Assembly (NCBI RefSeq): GCF_007746075.1
Contig: NZ_CP036339.1
Span: 682,001-746,000, forward strand
DNA from: Lacipirellula limnantheis
Lineage (GTDB): Bacteria; Planctomycetota; Planctomycetia; Pirellulales; Lacipirellulaceae
Length of the DNA stretch: 64,000 nucleotides
Direction: 5' to 3'
A program made the translations under genes and the position numbers. The notes beneath the pieces were generated by a model. The model was not told the DNA's origin. It saw only the letters and a list, made by a program, of their open reading frames with translations, and made no database searches. Of this stretch, positions 25,352 through 34,443 are shown piece after piece (the stretch's first letter is position 1; each line of letters starts with the position of its first letter).

Positions 25352-25844
25352 GCGATTTTCGCTTGCCTCGTTGAATCCGTGGGCTAGATCGGCATCTTAA
25401 TGCGGGAGCCGCCGATTCCCCAGGGGGACGACCCGACACTTAAAAATTGTAGGTTAAATGCGTCAGAACCACCAGTTTTGGGCAGAAAGCCGCCTCGGCG
25501 GAACGGACACGTTGGCGGCCAACTTCTTGTTTTTCCGTCTGTGGTCGCCGCGTCTTAGCATAAACAGCCGCGGCGGCGGTCACGCCGGTTCCCCCGCCTC
25601 GCCGGCAGGAAAATCCACTGCCTGCGTCCGGTGGTAGCGGTCCTGGCGAAGAGAATGAGGTAATCAGCCGCTAGCCGGACCGCCGCGTGGTCCGGGCGGC
25701 GTGCCCGTCCGGATGGCAATCTGGCTTCCCCTTTTCCGGCGGGACGTGGCCCTCCCGCTAGAGTTGCACGCATACTACACCTAACCATTGGCGTCGCGCG
25801 AGCCTCTTACCACTTCCACCACCCGCCTGCCCCCCTTTCGCTTC
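25352..25844. other. Unassigned ~490-bp intergenic region
   Basis: It lies between the divergent ClpP-like and UbiD genes. It contains several GC hairpins, for example GGACCGCCGCGTGGTCC near 25676. There is an AT-richer stretch around 25440-25460. No convincing ORF or RNA-gene consensus was recognised. It probably carries the promoters of both genes. Confidence 0.5.
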
Positions 25845-27728
25845 ATGTCCTACGCCAGTCTCAGGGAGTGCGTCGATGATCTGGAGCGCCATCGCCAACT
25901 GATCCGCATTGAGTCGCCGGTCGACGCCCATCTGGAGGCGGCGGCCATCCACCGTCGCGTCCACGCTGCTGGCGGGCCGGCGATCTATTTCGCCAACGTC
26001 ACCGGTTGCCAGTTCCCGATGGTCAGCAACCTCTTCGGGACGATCGAGCGCACTCGGCTCATGTTTCGCGACGCGCTCGCGGGCGTCGAACAATTGGTCC
26101 GCCTGAAGGCCAATCCCCAAGCGGCGCTTCAACACATCTGGCGCTACTGGCGCGCTCCGCTCGACGCACGTTACATGTTGCCGAAGTACGTCGGCAGCGG
26201 GCCGATCCTCGCCGGCCAGACGACGATTAGCCAGTTGCCGCAGATGCAGAGCTGGCCCCACGACGGCGGACCGTTCGTAACGCTCCCCATCGTCTACAGC
26301 GAGGATGTCCGCGAGCCGGGACTTCGCCGTTCGAACCTTGGGATGTACCGCGTTCAACTGGCGGGCAATCAGTACCGACGCGACGCGGAAATTGGTCTGC
26401 ACTATCAGATTCACCGCAGCATCGGCGTCCATCACGCCGCGGCGCAGGCCGCGGGCCAGCCTTTCCGCGTTAACGTCTTGGTCGGCGGTCCCCCGTCGAT
26501 GGCGGTCGCGGCCGTGATGCCCCTTCCCGAAGGAATGAGCGAGCTCGGCTTCGCCGGCGCCCTCGGCCGACGGCGCGTGCGCATGATTCGTCGCCCGGGA
26601 GCGCTGCCGATCCATGCCGATAGCGACTTCTGCATCGTCGGCACGGTCGACCCCGACCGATTGCTGCCCGAGGGTCCGTTCGGCGATCACCTGGGCTACT
26701 ACAGTTTGGCCCACGATTTTCCGGTGCTCAGAGTCGAAGCGGTCTACCACCGCCGCGACGCGATCTGGCCTTTCACCGTCGTCGGCCGACCGCCGCAAGA
26801 GGATACGATGTTCGGGCAATTGATCCACGAACTCACCGGGCCGATGATTCCTACGGTGCTCCCGGGCGTCCATGGGGTGCATGCGGTCGACGCCGCGGGG
26901 GTTCACCCGTTGTTGCTGGCCATCGGCAGCGAGCGTTACATGCCCTTTCTCGACGCCGCCCGGCCGCAGGAGCTTCTCACGCAGGCCTGCGCAATTCTCG
27001 GCCAAGGCCAACTCTCACTTGCCAAGTATTTGCTGATCGTCGCGCACCATGATGACCCGCGCCTGCAAGTCGATGACGTGGCGGCGTTCTTTAGCCACGT
27101 CCTCGCGCGCGCCGATTGGCGTCGCGATCTTCACTTTCATACGCAGACGACCATCGACACGCTCGACTACTCCGGCGGCGGGTTCAACGCCGGTTCCAAG
27201 GTCGTCGTTGCCGCCGCGGGGACAAAGCGATTTGAGTTGGCGACCGAGTTGCCGGCCATGCTGCCGCTGCCGGAAGGATTTCGCCATCCGCGCTTGGTCA
27301 TGCCTGGCGTCGTCGCCGTGGAGGGCCCGGCGTGCCCCAAACCCTCGTTCGACCACGACGAGTCAGCTCGCGCGCGAGGCATTGCGCGCGAGGAAACCGC
27401 CGGCGTTATGCGGCGATTTTGCGAGGCGCTCGACGTCGCGCACCCAATCAATTGCTTTCGTCTCATTGTCGTCGTCGACGACAGCCGATTCGTCAGCGAG
27501 TCGCTCAACAATTTCCTGTGGGCCGTCTTCACGCGATCGAATCCTGCCGACGATATCTATGGGATCGACGAATTCATCAGCGAGAAACATTGGGGTTGTC
27601 GCGGCGCGCTTGTCATCGACGCTCGCATTAAGCCGCATCACGCTCCCGTGCTCGAGGAAGATCCCGAAATTGCCCGCCGCGTCGACGCCCTTGGCGCCCC
27701 GGGCGGGCCGTTGCACGGGATTATCTGA
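25845..27728 (+). CDS. UbiD-family prenylated-FMN decarboxylase
   Basis: 627 residues. UbiD enzymes reversibly decarboxylate aromatic or alpha,beta-unsaturated acids with prenylated FMN. Visible features are SYASLRECVDDLERHRQLIR at the N-terminus, FPMVSNLFG, GMYRVQLAGNQ and the Glu-rich active-site run LLPEGPFGDHLGYYS. WPFTVVGRPPQEDTMFGQLI and VDDSRFVSESLNNFLWAVF follow. The protein is ~130 residues longer than E. coli UbiD. ATG 25845 starts at the family N-terminus; the upstream in-frame codons are pyrimidine-rich and atypical. No UbiX partner is in the window. The substrate may be 4-hydroxybenzoate-type or a quinone precursor, but this is undecided. Confidence 0.87.
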   Translation: MSYASLRECVDDLERHRQLIRIESPVDAHLEAAAIHRRVHAAGGPAIYFANVTGCQFPMVSNLFGTIERTRLMFRDALAGVEQLVRLKANPQAALQHIWRYWRAPLDARYMLPKYVGSGPILAGQTTISQLPQMQSWPHDGGPFVTLPIVYSEDVREPGLRRSNLGMYRVQLAGNQYRRDAEIGLHYQIHRSIGVHHAAAQAAGQPFRVNVLVGGPPSMAVAAVMPLPEGMSELGFAGALGRRRVRMIRRPGALPIHADSDFCIVGTVDPDRLLPEGPFGDHLGYYSLAHDFPVLRVEAVYHRRDAIWPFTVVGRPPQEDTMFGQLIHELTGPMIPTVLPGVHGVHAVDAAGVHPLLLAIGSERYMPFLDAARPQELLTQACAILGQGQLSLAKYLLIVAHHDDPRLQVDDVAAFFSHVLARADWRRDLHFHTQTTIDTLDYSGGGFNAGSKVVVAAAGTKRFELATELPAMLPLPEGFRHPRLVMPGVVAVEGPACPKPSFDHDESARARGIAREETAGVMRRFCEALDVAHPINCFRLIVVVDDSRFVSESLNNFLWAVFTRSNPADDIYGIDEFISEKHWGCRGALVIDARIKPHHAPVLEEDPEIARRVDALGAPGGPLHGII

Positions 27729-27851
27729 AGTCGAATTGAACCGCAACGGCGCGATGGTCCAGACGCAAGACAGGAATATGCGTTCCGTCGCGACCTGATG
27801 GTGAAATCTCCGCAGTTACGCGAACGACGCGAAACGGGTATCTTTTGAGGC

Positions 27852-29240
27852 ATGGCAACACTGACTTTTCACGGCGCCGCGCGCACCGTCACCGGTTCGA
27901 AGTACCTCCTCGAAGCCGACGCCGCCCGGGTCCTGGTTGACTGCGGGCTATTTCAAGGTCTTAAGGAGTTGCGGGAACGAAATTGGGGACCCGTGCCGTT
28001 CGACGTCCGCTCGCTTGACGCGGTCGTGCTGACGCACGCTCATCTCGACCACGTCGGCTACTTGCCCCGAATCGTCAAGCAGGGCTACAACCGCCGCATT
28101 TACGCGACCGACGCCACGCGCGATCTGGCGGAGATTATCTTGCTCGATTCGGCAAAGTGCCAGGAGCAAGACGCCGAATATGCCAATCGCAAAGGCTTCT
28201 CGAAGCACAAGCCGGCGCTTCCGCTGTACGAGGATCGGGACGTCGAACGAACGATGAAGCTCTTTCAGCCGATCCCGCGCGGCGAGTGGTTCACCCCCGC
28301 GTCGCCCATTGCGATGCGGTTCCACGACGCCGGGCATTTGCTCGGCTCGAACATGATCGAAGTTGAGATTCGCAATCGCCCCGCGCCGCTGCGAATCCTC
28401 TTCTCCGGCGACGTTGGTCGTTACGATGGTCCTCTTTATCACGATCCCGCGCCGCCCACCGAGTGCGATTACCTCATCTGCGAAAGCACCTACGGCGATC
28501 GCGAACATCCCGAAACGTCGATCCTCGACGCTCTGGCCGAGGTTGTCCTGCGCAGCATCAAACGGGGCGGCGTCATGCTGATCGCCGCCTTCGCGGTCGG
28601 CCGCGCGCAGCAGCTGCTCTACTTGTTTCAGCTGCTGAAGTCAGCCGATCGCATTCCCGACATTCCCGTCTACATCGACAGCCCCATGGCGTGCGATGCC
28701 ACCGCCGTGTACCGCGAGCATCACGAAGATCACGACCTGAGCGATGGCGAGCTCGATCCGGCGCATCCGGCGCTGGGCGGTCGGAAGGTGTTCCTCGCCC
28801 GCAGTCCAGCGGAATCGAAGGCGATCAACCGCACCGCCGGTCCGGCGGTGATCATCGCCTCGAGCGGGATGATGACCGGGGGCCGCATCGTTCACCACCT
28901 GAAGCAGCGGATGCCCGACCCCCGCAACACGATCATCATCGGCGGTTATCAGGCGGTCGGCACCCGCGGGCGCTTGATCGAGGATCATGCCCCCTTCGTG
29001 CGTATGTTCGGCCAAGACGTCCCCCTGCGGGCCGCGGTCGAGAAGATCCCCGGTCTCAGCGGTCACGCCGACCGCAGCGACTTGCTGAAGTGGCTCGGCC
29101 AGCTCCCGCATGCCCCGCGGCAAACGTTCCTGACGCATGGCGAGCCCGAGGCGGCCGACGCGCTCGCGGAGGAACTGCGAACCACTCGCGGCTGGAACGT
29201 CGCGACGCCGCAGATGGGCCAGAAGGTTCAGCTTGATTAG
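27852..29240 (+). CDS. Beta-CASP metallo-beta-lactamase-fold nuclease
   Basis: 462 residues. The MBL motif THAHLDHVGYLPR gives the zinc ligands. FHDAGHLLGSNMIEVE, FSGDVGRYDGP and ESTYGDREHP are the following metal blocks. VMLIAAFAVGRAQQLLYLFQ begins the beta-CASP cap, and SGMMTGGRIVHHLKQRMPDP plus GLSGHADRSDLLKW complete the RNA-specific region, with YQAVGTRGR in between. The protein is predicted to be an RNA endo/exonuclease of the CPSF73-like bacterial group, acting in the cytoplasm on RNA processing. It starts 11 nt after a short spacer with no operon partner except the LOG-family gene beyond a repeat. Confidence 0.9.
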   Translation: MATLTFHGAARTVTGSKYLLEADAARVLVDCGLFQGLKELRERNWGPVPFDVRSLDAVVLTHAHLDHVGYLPRIVKQGYNRRIYATDATRDLAEIILLDSAKCQEQDAEYANRKGFSKHKPALPLYEDRDVERTMKLFQPIPRGEWFTPASPIAMRFHDAGHLLGSNMIEVEIRNRPAPLRILFSGDVGRYDGPLYHDPAPPTECDYLICESTYGDREHPETSILDALAEVVLRSIKRGGVMLIAAFAVGRAQQLLYLFQLLKSADRIPDIPVYIDSPMACDATAVYREHHEDHDLSDGELDPAHPALGGRKVFLARSPAESKAINRTAGPAVIIASSGMMTGGRIVHHLKQRMPDPRNTIIIGGYQAVGTRGRLIEDHAPFVRMFGQDVPLRAAVEKIPGLSGHADRSDLLKWLGQLPHAPRQTFLTHGEPEAADALAEELRTTRGWNVATPQMGQKVQLD

Positions 29241-29259
29241 CGATGGAGAGTTTTGTTTT

Positions 29260-29402
29260 CTCTCGCAAAGGCGCGAAGACGCAAAGCAAACGCAAAGAAT
29301 ACGGGGAGAATGATTGAAAAATGATGGTTGCGAGTCGACGCAATACTCCTGATGCCTTAGGTCTTCTTTGCGAGCCCTTTGCGCCTTAGCGCCTTTGCGA
29401 GA
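29260..29402. repeat. CTTTGCG-type inverted repeat (copy 2)
   Basis: Left arm CTCTCGCAAAGGCGCGAAGA (29260 on) pairs with a right arm ending GCGCCTTTGCGAGA at 29402, with extra repeats of the CAAACGCAAAG word. It ends 11 bp before the ATG of the LOG-family gene, so its right arm lies in that gene's leader. Confidence 0.8.
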
Positions 29403-29413
29403 CTAGAAGTCAA

Positions 29414-30280
29414 ATGACCGAAACGAAGGAAGAACAACCTGAAGACGCCGTCGAGCGGAATCGCCAAGCGATTCTCGCCTCGCCCAGCTATCGACTCGCT
29501 GAACTGGATGCCGACTTCATCGGCCGGCCCGAGCAGCGGCCCGTCCGCATGCAGCTCGAGCTCGACAAGGCGGAAACCGTGCTACGCGAAGCGGGCATCC
29601 GCTCCACGGTCGTCGTTTTCGGCGGCACGCAAATCGTTCCGCGCGACGTCGCCGAGACGCGGCTGGCCGACGCCGAAGCACGATTAAAAAAGAATCCTCA
29701 GCTCCCTCAGGCGCGGCGCGACGTTCAGCGGGCCAAAAGCTGTCTCGCCAAGAGCCATTTTTACGACGAAGCTCGCCAGTTCGCGCGTCTGGTGTCTGAG
29801 TACTGCCAACGCGGCGAGAAGTGCGACCTCGTGGTGATGACCGGCGGCGGCCCGGGCATCATGGAGGCCGCTAATCGCGGGGCGTTCGAGATCGGCGCCA
29901 AAAGCGTCGGCCTCAACATTGTGTTGCCGCACGAACAGGAGCCCAATCCCTACATCACGCCGGAACTCTGCTTGCAGTTCCACTATTTCGCCATGCGGAA
30001 GTTCCACTTCATCCTGCGCGCGGCCGCACTGGTGATCTTCCCCGGCGGGTTTGGCACGCTCGACGAACTGTTCGAAGTCCTCACGCTCCGTCAGACCGGC
30101 CGGATGCAAGAAATCCCGATCATCATGTACGGTTCAGAGTATTGGAACCGCATCATCAACTTTCAGGCACTCGCCGATGAAGGGGTCGTCGCCGACGACC
30201 ACGTGAAGTTGATCCATTTCGCCGACACCCCGGAACAGGCGTGGAAGCTCGTCGTCGAGTTCCACCGCCTCGGCCCGTAA
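29414..30280 (+). CDS. LOG-family protein (TIGR00730-type phosphoribohydrolase)
   Basis: 288 residues. The signature PGGFGTLDELFEVLTLRQTG is the nucleotide/phosphoribose site, and TGGGPGIMEAANRGA is the Rossmann-like loop. The N-terminal ~90 residues form a helical extension. Family members (LONELY GUY/YvdD) hydrolyse nucleoside 5'-monophosphates to free base and ribose 5-phosphate. The longer LOG-like subgroup has less certain substrates. No usable Shine-Dalgarno is visible because the leader is repeat DNA. Confidence 0.87.
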   Translation: MTETKEEQPEDAVERNRQAILASPSYRLAELDADFIGRPEQRPVRMQLELDKAETVLREAGIRSTVVVFGGTQIVPRDVAETRLADAEARLKKNPQLPQARRDVQRAKSCLAKSHFYDEARQFARLVSEYCQRGEKCDLVVMTGGGPGIMEAANRGAFEIGAKSVGLNIVLPHEQEPNPYITPELCLQFHYFAMRKFHFILRAAALVIFPGGFGTLDELFEVLTLRQTGRMQEIPIIMYGSEYWNRIINFQALADEGVVADDHVKLIHFADTPEQAWKLVVEFHRLGP

Positions 30281-30314
30281 ATGATCCTGCACTCGGGCTA
30301 GCATTCAAAATACT

Positions 30315-30533
30315 GAACCGCCAAGGACGCCAAGAGCGCCAAGCAAACGCGGGGAGGAAGTTGAACCACGACGGCACGGGGGACACGACGGAATACAAGA
30401 GAGAAGAGAGATGGAACCGCGGATAGACGCAGCAGATGAACGCAAATGATTCTTTAGTCTGCGTCTATTTGCGTTAATCGGCGGCTCCATTAGCTCTTGT
30501 ATTCCCTTGGCGCTCTTGGCGTCCTTGGCGGTT
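30315..30533. repeat. Nested inverted repeats (three levels)
   Basis: Outer arms CGCCAAGGACGCCAAGAGCG (30317 on) and CGCTCTTGGCGTCCTTGGCG (ending 30531) enclose a second pair, GAATACAAGAG (30391) and CTCTTGTATTC (30494). These enclose a third, with words GGATAGACGCAG and CTGCGTCTATTTGCG around 30421-30475. The elements sit inside each other's loops and fill the gap 30281-30728, which has no gene. Confidence 0.8.
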
Positions 30534-30728
30534 GCATTCTTTAGACATTGCAGTTGCCCTTCTTCGCGATAGGACAGCGGGGCTAGATCGCCCGCATAAA
30601 AGCCCCTATTTTGCCACGCGCTTGCCTTCGTGCCGCAGATCGCCAGAATTACTACTTCGCGGCGTGGCAAACCTCGTCGTTCCGCGCGACTCACAAACAC
30701 TACACGCTCTGCAAAGTGAGATCAATTG

Positions 30729-31934
30729 ATGACACGCCCCTCTTGTCGCATGCCCATCGGTCGCTTGATTCTGACGCTCGTCTGCGTGATCGCGGCGACG
30801 CTTTCCCTGTCGCCCGCGTCGCTCCGCGCCGACGAAGCCGCCCAGGGCAAGGGCGTCGTCGAAAACGAAGAGCTCTTCAAGATCCCCGACGGCGGCGCCG
30901 CCAAGATTCAGGAGTTCATGAAGAACCTCGCCCAGACCGCCCCCGAAGGGGAGAGCGAGGAAGATCAAATGGCCTTCAGCGTGCGGGCCCTCAACACGCT
31001 GGTCGAGGCGGCCGACCGGCTGCTGGCCGCCAAACCCTCCGCTGACCAGGCCGCCCAAGCATTCGCTTACAAGATCGAAGCCCTCCAGGCCCTGACGGCC
31101 ATGGACCAGGCCGACGCCGGCAAGAAGCTCGAGGAAGTTCTCGCCACGGCCCGCGAGGACAAGCGCGAGCCGATCGTCGGACTCGGTTGGCAAAACACGA
31201 TCATGTACGCCATCAGCCGTTGGTCGAACCTCGATCCGAAGGAACGCGACGCGTTCATCAAGCTGATCGTCGACAAGGTGAAGGCGGGTCCGAAGCCGAT
31301 CGACGTCTCGATCGTCCAGGTCACCAGCATGCAACTCGACGGCGCCGACGACAAAGCCGTCGCCAGCCTGCTCGAACAAGTCATTCCTCTCTTCGAGAAG
31401 AGCGACGACAAGGATCTGCATTCGAAACTCACTGAAGCGAATCTCCCCGGCATGTATCGCCGCCTGACGCTCCTCGGCAAGCCGATGAAGATCGAAGGGA
31501 CGCTCCTCGACGGCAAGCCCGTTGACTGGGAGTCCTATCGCGGCAAGGTCGTCCTCGTCGACTTCTGGGCCACCTGGTGCGGCCCCTGCCGTGCCGAAAT
31601 CCCCAACGTCCTGGAAATGTACGAGGCCTACCACGACCAGGGCTTCGACGTCCTGGGCGTTTCGCTCGACGACACCGCCGCCGCCGCCGAGAAGTACGTC
31701 GCCGAAAATAAGCTCCCCTGGTCGTCAATCTTCCCCAAGAACGAAGACCAGCGCGGCTGGAGCAATCCGCTGGTGGGCTACTACGGCATCACCGGCATCC
31801 CGACGGCGATTCTCGTCGGCAAGGACGGCAACGTCGTCAACATGAACGCCCGCGGGCCAGTGCTCGGCGAACAGCTGGAAAAGCTGCTCGGCCCCCCGGC
31901 GGAGAAGAAGACGGAAGAAGCGGCCGCGAAGTAA
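30729..31934 (+). CDS. Exported TlpA/ResA-like thioredoxin-fold protein
   Basis: 401 residues. The signal peptide runs to about SLRADEA. Residues ~35-245 form a helical domain of unknown role, with repeated acidic/amphipathic helices. The C-terminal ~150 residues are a TlpA-type redoxin, with LDGKPVDWESYRGKVVLVDF and the active site WATWCGPCRAEIPN (C-G-P-C). VLGVSLDD and GITGIPTAILVGKDG carry the cis-Pro region. It should reduce disulfides or assist cytochrome maturation outside the cytoplasm. ATG 30729 directly follows a TTG; either could initiate. The long N-terminal domain is typical of planctomycete redoxins. Confidence 0.87.
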   Translation: MTRPSCRMPIGRLILTLVCVIAATLSLSPASLRADEAAQGKGVVENEELFKIPDGGAAKIQEFMKNLAQTAPEGESEEDQMAFSVRALNTLVEAADRLLAAKPSADQAAQAFAYKIEALQALTAMDQADAGKKLEEVLATAREDKREPIVGLGWQNTIMYAISRWSNLDPKERDAFIKLIVDKVKAGPKPIDVSIVQVTSMQLDGADDKAVASLLEQVIPLFEKSDDKDLHSKLTEANLPGMYRRLTLLGKPMKIEGTLLDGKPVDWESYRGKVVLVDFWATWCGPCRAEIPNVLEMYEAYHDQGFDVLGVSLDDTAAAAEKYVAENKLPWSSIFPKNEDQRGWSNPLVGYYGITGIPTAILVGKDGNVVNMNARGPVLGEQLEKLLGPPAEKKTEEAAAK

Positions 31935-31945
31935 TTTCAACTTTC

Positions 31946-32030
31946 CAGCCCTCGGCTCCGCCGGCGGGTTGGTCACCATACCGGCAGGCCTCGTCCCGCG
32001 AAGCGCTACCCCCCGGCGGAGCCGGGGGTT
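31946..32030. repeat. GGCTCCGCC-family element (copy 3)
   Basis: Arms CAGCCCTCGGCTCCGCCGGC and CCCCCGGCGGAGCCGGGG are inverted around a centre holding CCGCGAAGCGCTACC. Copy 4 carries the same core in inverted form (GGTAGCGTTACGCG). Confidence 0.75.
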
Positions 32031-32043
32031 AAAAACGCTCAAG

Positions 32044-32104
32044 TCGCACAGGACGCAAAAAGGCTCGTTGAGAGTCCTTTTTTGCGTCCTTTGTGCGTTT
32101 TGGC
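32044..32104. repeat. GACGCAAAAAGG inverted repeat
   Basis: TCGCACAGGACGCAAAAAGG (32044 on) pairs with CCTTTTTTGCGTCCTTTGTG (ending ~32098). It is a short member of the genes-interspersed hairpin class and sits between copy 3 of the GGCTCCGCC family and the next repeat. Confidence 0.75.
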
Positions 32105-32111
32105 GGCTACC

Positions 32112-32182
32112 GTCTTTCTGAGCGGAGCGACGAATCTGGCCTCTCGCGAGACGCTAGATCCTTCGCTCCGCTCAGGATGACG
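32112..32182. repeat. CTGAGCGGAGCG inverted repeat (copy 1)
   Basis: Left TTCTGAGCGGAGCGACGAAT and right ATCCTTCGCTCCGCTCAGGA are inverted around a ~20-bp loop. A second, larger copy is at 40500-40612. Confidence 0.8.
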
Positions 32183-32207
32183 TATTCGGGCCGATTCAAG
32201 CAAAGTT

Positions 32208-32237
32208 TTGACATCCGCTATCTGTCCACTCTACACT
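32208..32237 (+). promoter_or_regulatory. Likely sigma-70 promoter for the secretin-short-domain gene
   Basis: TTGACA at 32208-32213, an 18-bp spacer and TACACT at 32232-32237. The predicted transcript start is near 32244, giving a leader of ~88 nt to ATG 32332. The perfect -35 box supports it; no experimental data. Confidence 0.5.
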
Positions 32238-32331
32238 GCCGCACGTTCGCGAGCGGGCGTCCGGAACCGCCCCTCAAAGCGTTCACTCTCTTAACGTGAC
32301 TCGCCCACATGGCGGGTCGAGGAGGCAACTC

Positions 32332-33453
32332 ATGGGCCAGAAGATGTGGGGCTACTGCTACGCACTCGCCGTCCTGACGTCGATCGCGCTCGCCGCGCCG
32401 CTGCCGGCGGCAGACGACACTGCGGGTGAATCGTCTTCCTCAGGTCAGACCAGGGCGTCGATGCAGGCCGCGGCCGAACGCCGCATCGAAGCGGCGCTCG
32501 ATTCGCCGTTAAAGGCGCCGCTGGAATTCATCGCGACGCCCCTGAATCAGGTCACGCAGGTCCTCTCCGAAGATTATGATCTGCCGATCGTCATTGACGT
32601 CGCCGCGCTAGACGCCGTTGCCAGCAGCCCGGAAGTTGAAGTCAATTCCAGCATTGGCAACGTCACGCTTCGCTCTGCGCTCGATTTAATGCTGAGAAAC
32701 ACAGGCGAGGGGGACCTTACTTACATCATCGACAAAGAAGTGCTGATGATCACCACTCAAGAGGAAGCGGAGAAGCGTCTACAAATTCTCGTCTATCGCG
32801 TCGATGATCTCATCGACAGTGATCGCTTCGCAACGACAGCTGAGCGTGACGCGGGCGTTGATCAATTGAACGAAGTCATCGTCGCTACTGTGGAACACGA
32901 ATCGTGGATGGAGAACGGCACCGGCGAAGGGGAAATCCAATTTTTCACTCCTGGCATGATGGTCATCAGTCAAACTCGCCGCGTTCACGATCAGGTTGAA
33001 GATCTGCTGCAGCGCTTGCGAACTGCCAAGGCCGAGGTCGATGCCGACGCCGCTGGGAGGCAAGCCACGGCGGCTACTCAACCGGTGACTCGATCGATCG
33101 CGATCAGCGATCAGGCGGTCGCCGACTGCGAGAAGACTCGCAATATGATCCGCCAAGCTCTAGAGAAGTCGGTCAACTGGCAACGCGAGCTCCCGGAAGG
33201 AGACTCAAGCGAAGTATTCCTCTACGTCCTTCCCAACCGCGTGCTTGTTAGGCACGTACCTGACATGGTGCGCCAGGTCGAACGAGTTGTCCACGAGATC
33301 ACGCCGACTCCGGGCGGCAGTGGCTGTGGCATTAACGAGCCGTCGCAAGGCAAGTCACCGGATCACCCGACGCCAGCGTCCGCGGATTCGAAGGCAACGG
33401 CGGCCGCGCCGGACCTTGCCGACGCGCCTGCCGCCAGCGAAGATGACAACTAG
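32332..33453 (+). CDS. Exported protein with a secretin/TonB short N-terminal-like domain
   Basis: 373 residues. A signal peptide ends near APLPAADD. Residues ~45-150 resemble the secretin and TonB short (STN) domain: LDSPLKAPLEFIATPLNQVT, LSEDYDLPIVIDVAALD, VTLRSALDLMLRNTG and TYIIDKEVLMITTQEEAE. The rest has two further alpha/beta units (LQILVYRVDDLID, VHDQVEDLLQRLRTAK) and a low-complexity C-terminus. It lacks a secretin pore, so it is a planctomycete STN protein of unknown partner. ATG 32332 has GGAGG at 32321-32325. Confidence 0.75.
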   Translation: MGQKMWGYCYALAVLTSIALAAPLPAADDTAGESSSSGQTRASMQAAAERRIEAALDSPLKAPLEFIATPLNQVTQVLSEDYDLPIVIDVAALDAVASSPEVEVNSSIGNVTLRSALDLMLRNTGEGDLTYIIDKEVLMITTQEEAEKRLQILVYRVDDLIDSDRFATTAERDAGVDQLNEVIVATVEHESWMENGTGEGEIQFFTPGMMVISQTRRVHDQVEDLLQRLRTAKAEVDADAAGRQATAATQPVTRSIAISDQAVADCEKTRNMIRQALEKSVNWQRELPEGDSSEVFLYVLPNRVLVRHVPDMVRQVERVVHEITPTPGGSGCGINEPSQGKSPDHPTPASADSKATAAAPDLADAPAASEDDN

Positions 33454-33501
33454 CGCCAGCAGCGCAGCGGCAGAGGCGGATTCTGACGTGGCTCGGCGGG
33501 C

Positions 33502-33530
33502 GCTCCGGCGGGTCGTTGACCCGCGGCTAC
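33502..33530. repeat. GCGGGTCAACGACC repeat (copy 1, inverted)
   Basis: This 29-bp stretch is the reverse complement of 37679-37707 with one mismatch (core GGTCGTTGACCCGCGGCTAC). It lies just before the FhcD gene. Confidence 0.8.
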
Positions 33531-33555
33531 CGCTCGCCCTACTCGCGCTCGCCGC

Positions 33556-34443
33556 ATGCACCTCGGCCCAACGCTTATTGTCGACACGTTCGCCGAGGCG
33601 TTCCGCATGCGCTATGCGCGGGTGATCGTCACCGCGCTCGATGAGTTTTGGCTTGACGCCGCGCTTCGCGAGTTCTGCGGATACGGTTCGAGCGTCATCG
33701 GCTGCGACGCCGAGGTCGGCGTCGAGCGTTTCCTCTCTTCTGAGGAAACGCCCGACGCCCGGCCCGGAGCCGCGGTGCTGGCGTTTGGTTTTTCCGTCGA
33801 GGCGCTGGCCAAAGCGCTCCTCAACCGCGCGGGGCAGTGTTTGCTGCCGTGCGCGACGTCCGCCGTCTTCAACGGCCTGCCCGAGGGCGAAGACCAGGTT
33901 CCGCTCGGCAAGAACCTCCGCTTTTTCGGCGACGGCTACCAGAAGAGCAAGGTGATCGGCGACCGCCGTTACTGGCGGATTCCGGTGATGGATGGCGAGT
34001 TCATCGCCGAGCAGCAGGTCGGCGTCGCCAAGGGGGTCGCCGGCGGCAACATCATCATCCAGGGCGAGACGCAAGCGCTCGCGCTCGCCGCCGCCCGCCG
34101 CGCCGTCGACGCCCTCGCCGACATGCCGGGCGTGGTCACCCCATTTCCCGGCGGCGTCGTCCGCAGCGGCAGCAAGGTTGGCTCGAAGTACAAAGCCTTG
34201 CGCGCCTCCACCAACGACGCCTTCTGCCCCACCCTCCGCGGCCGTGTGCGGACGGAGCTCGCCGCCGGCGCCCAGTGCGCGTACGAAATCGTGATCAACG
34301 GCGTCGACGAAACGCAGGTCGCCGCCGCCACCCGCACCGCCCTCCACGCCGCCGCGGGCCACGGCATCCCTGCCATCAGCGCCGGCAACTACGGCGGCAA
34401 ACTCGGCAAGTTCCACTTCCGCCTGCGTGAAGTACTGGCGTGA
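33556..34443 (+). CDS. fhcD: Formylmethanofuran-tetrahydromethanopterin formyltransferase (FhcD/Ftr)
   Basis: 295 residues. It transfers formyl groups between tetrahydromethanopterin and methanofuran in the C1 oxidation route shared by methanogens, methylotrophs and planctomycetes. Family features are VDTFAEAFRMRYARVIVTA, GYGSSVIGCDAEVGVER, PDARPGAAVLAFGFS, RAGQCLLPCATSAVFNGL, GKNLRFFGDGYQKSKV and GVAKGVAGGNIIIQGE, over the full family length. The stop overlaps the GTG of the next gene by 4 nt (GTGA). Other fhc subunits are not in the window, which fits the scattered C1 genes of planctomycetes. Confidence 0.93.
   Translation: MHLGPTLIVDTFAEAFRMRYARVIVTALDEFWLDAALREFCGYGSSVIGCDAEVGVERFLSSEETPDARPGAAVLAFGFSVEALAKALLNRAGQCLLPCATSAVFNGLPEGEDQVPLGKNLRFFGDGYQKSKVIGDRRYWRIPVMDGEFIAEQQVGVAKGVAGGNIIIQGETQALALAAARRAVDALADMPGVVTPFPGGVVRSGSKVGSKYKALRASTNDAFCPTLRGRVRTELAAGAQCAYEIVINGVDETQVAAATRTALHAAAGHGIPAISAGNYGGKLGKFHFRLREVLA

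Noticed and set aside
25758-27011. A 417-residue minus-strand ORF
   Set aside because: It is the shadow of the UbiD gene. Composition and frame are as expected from codon bias on the other strand.
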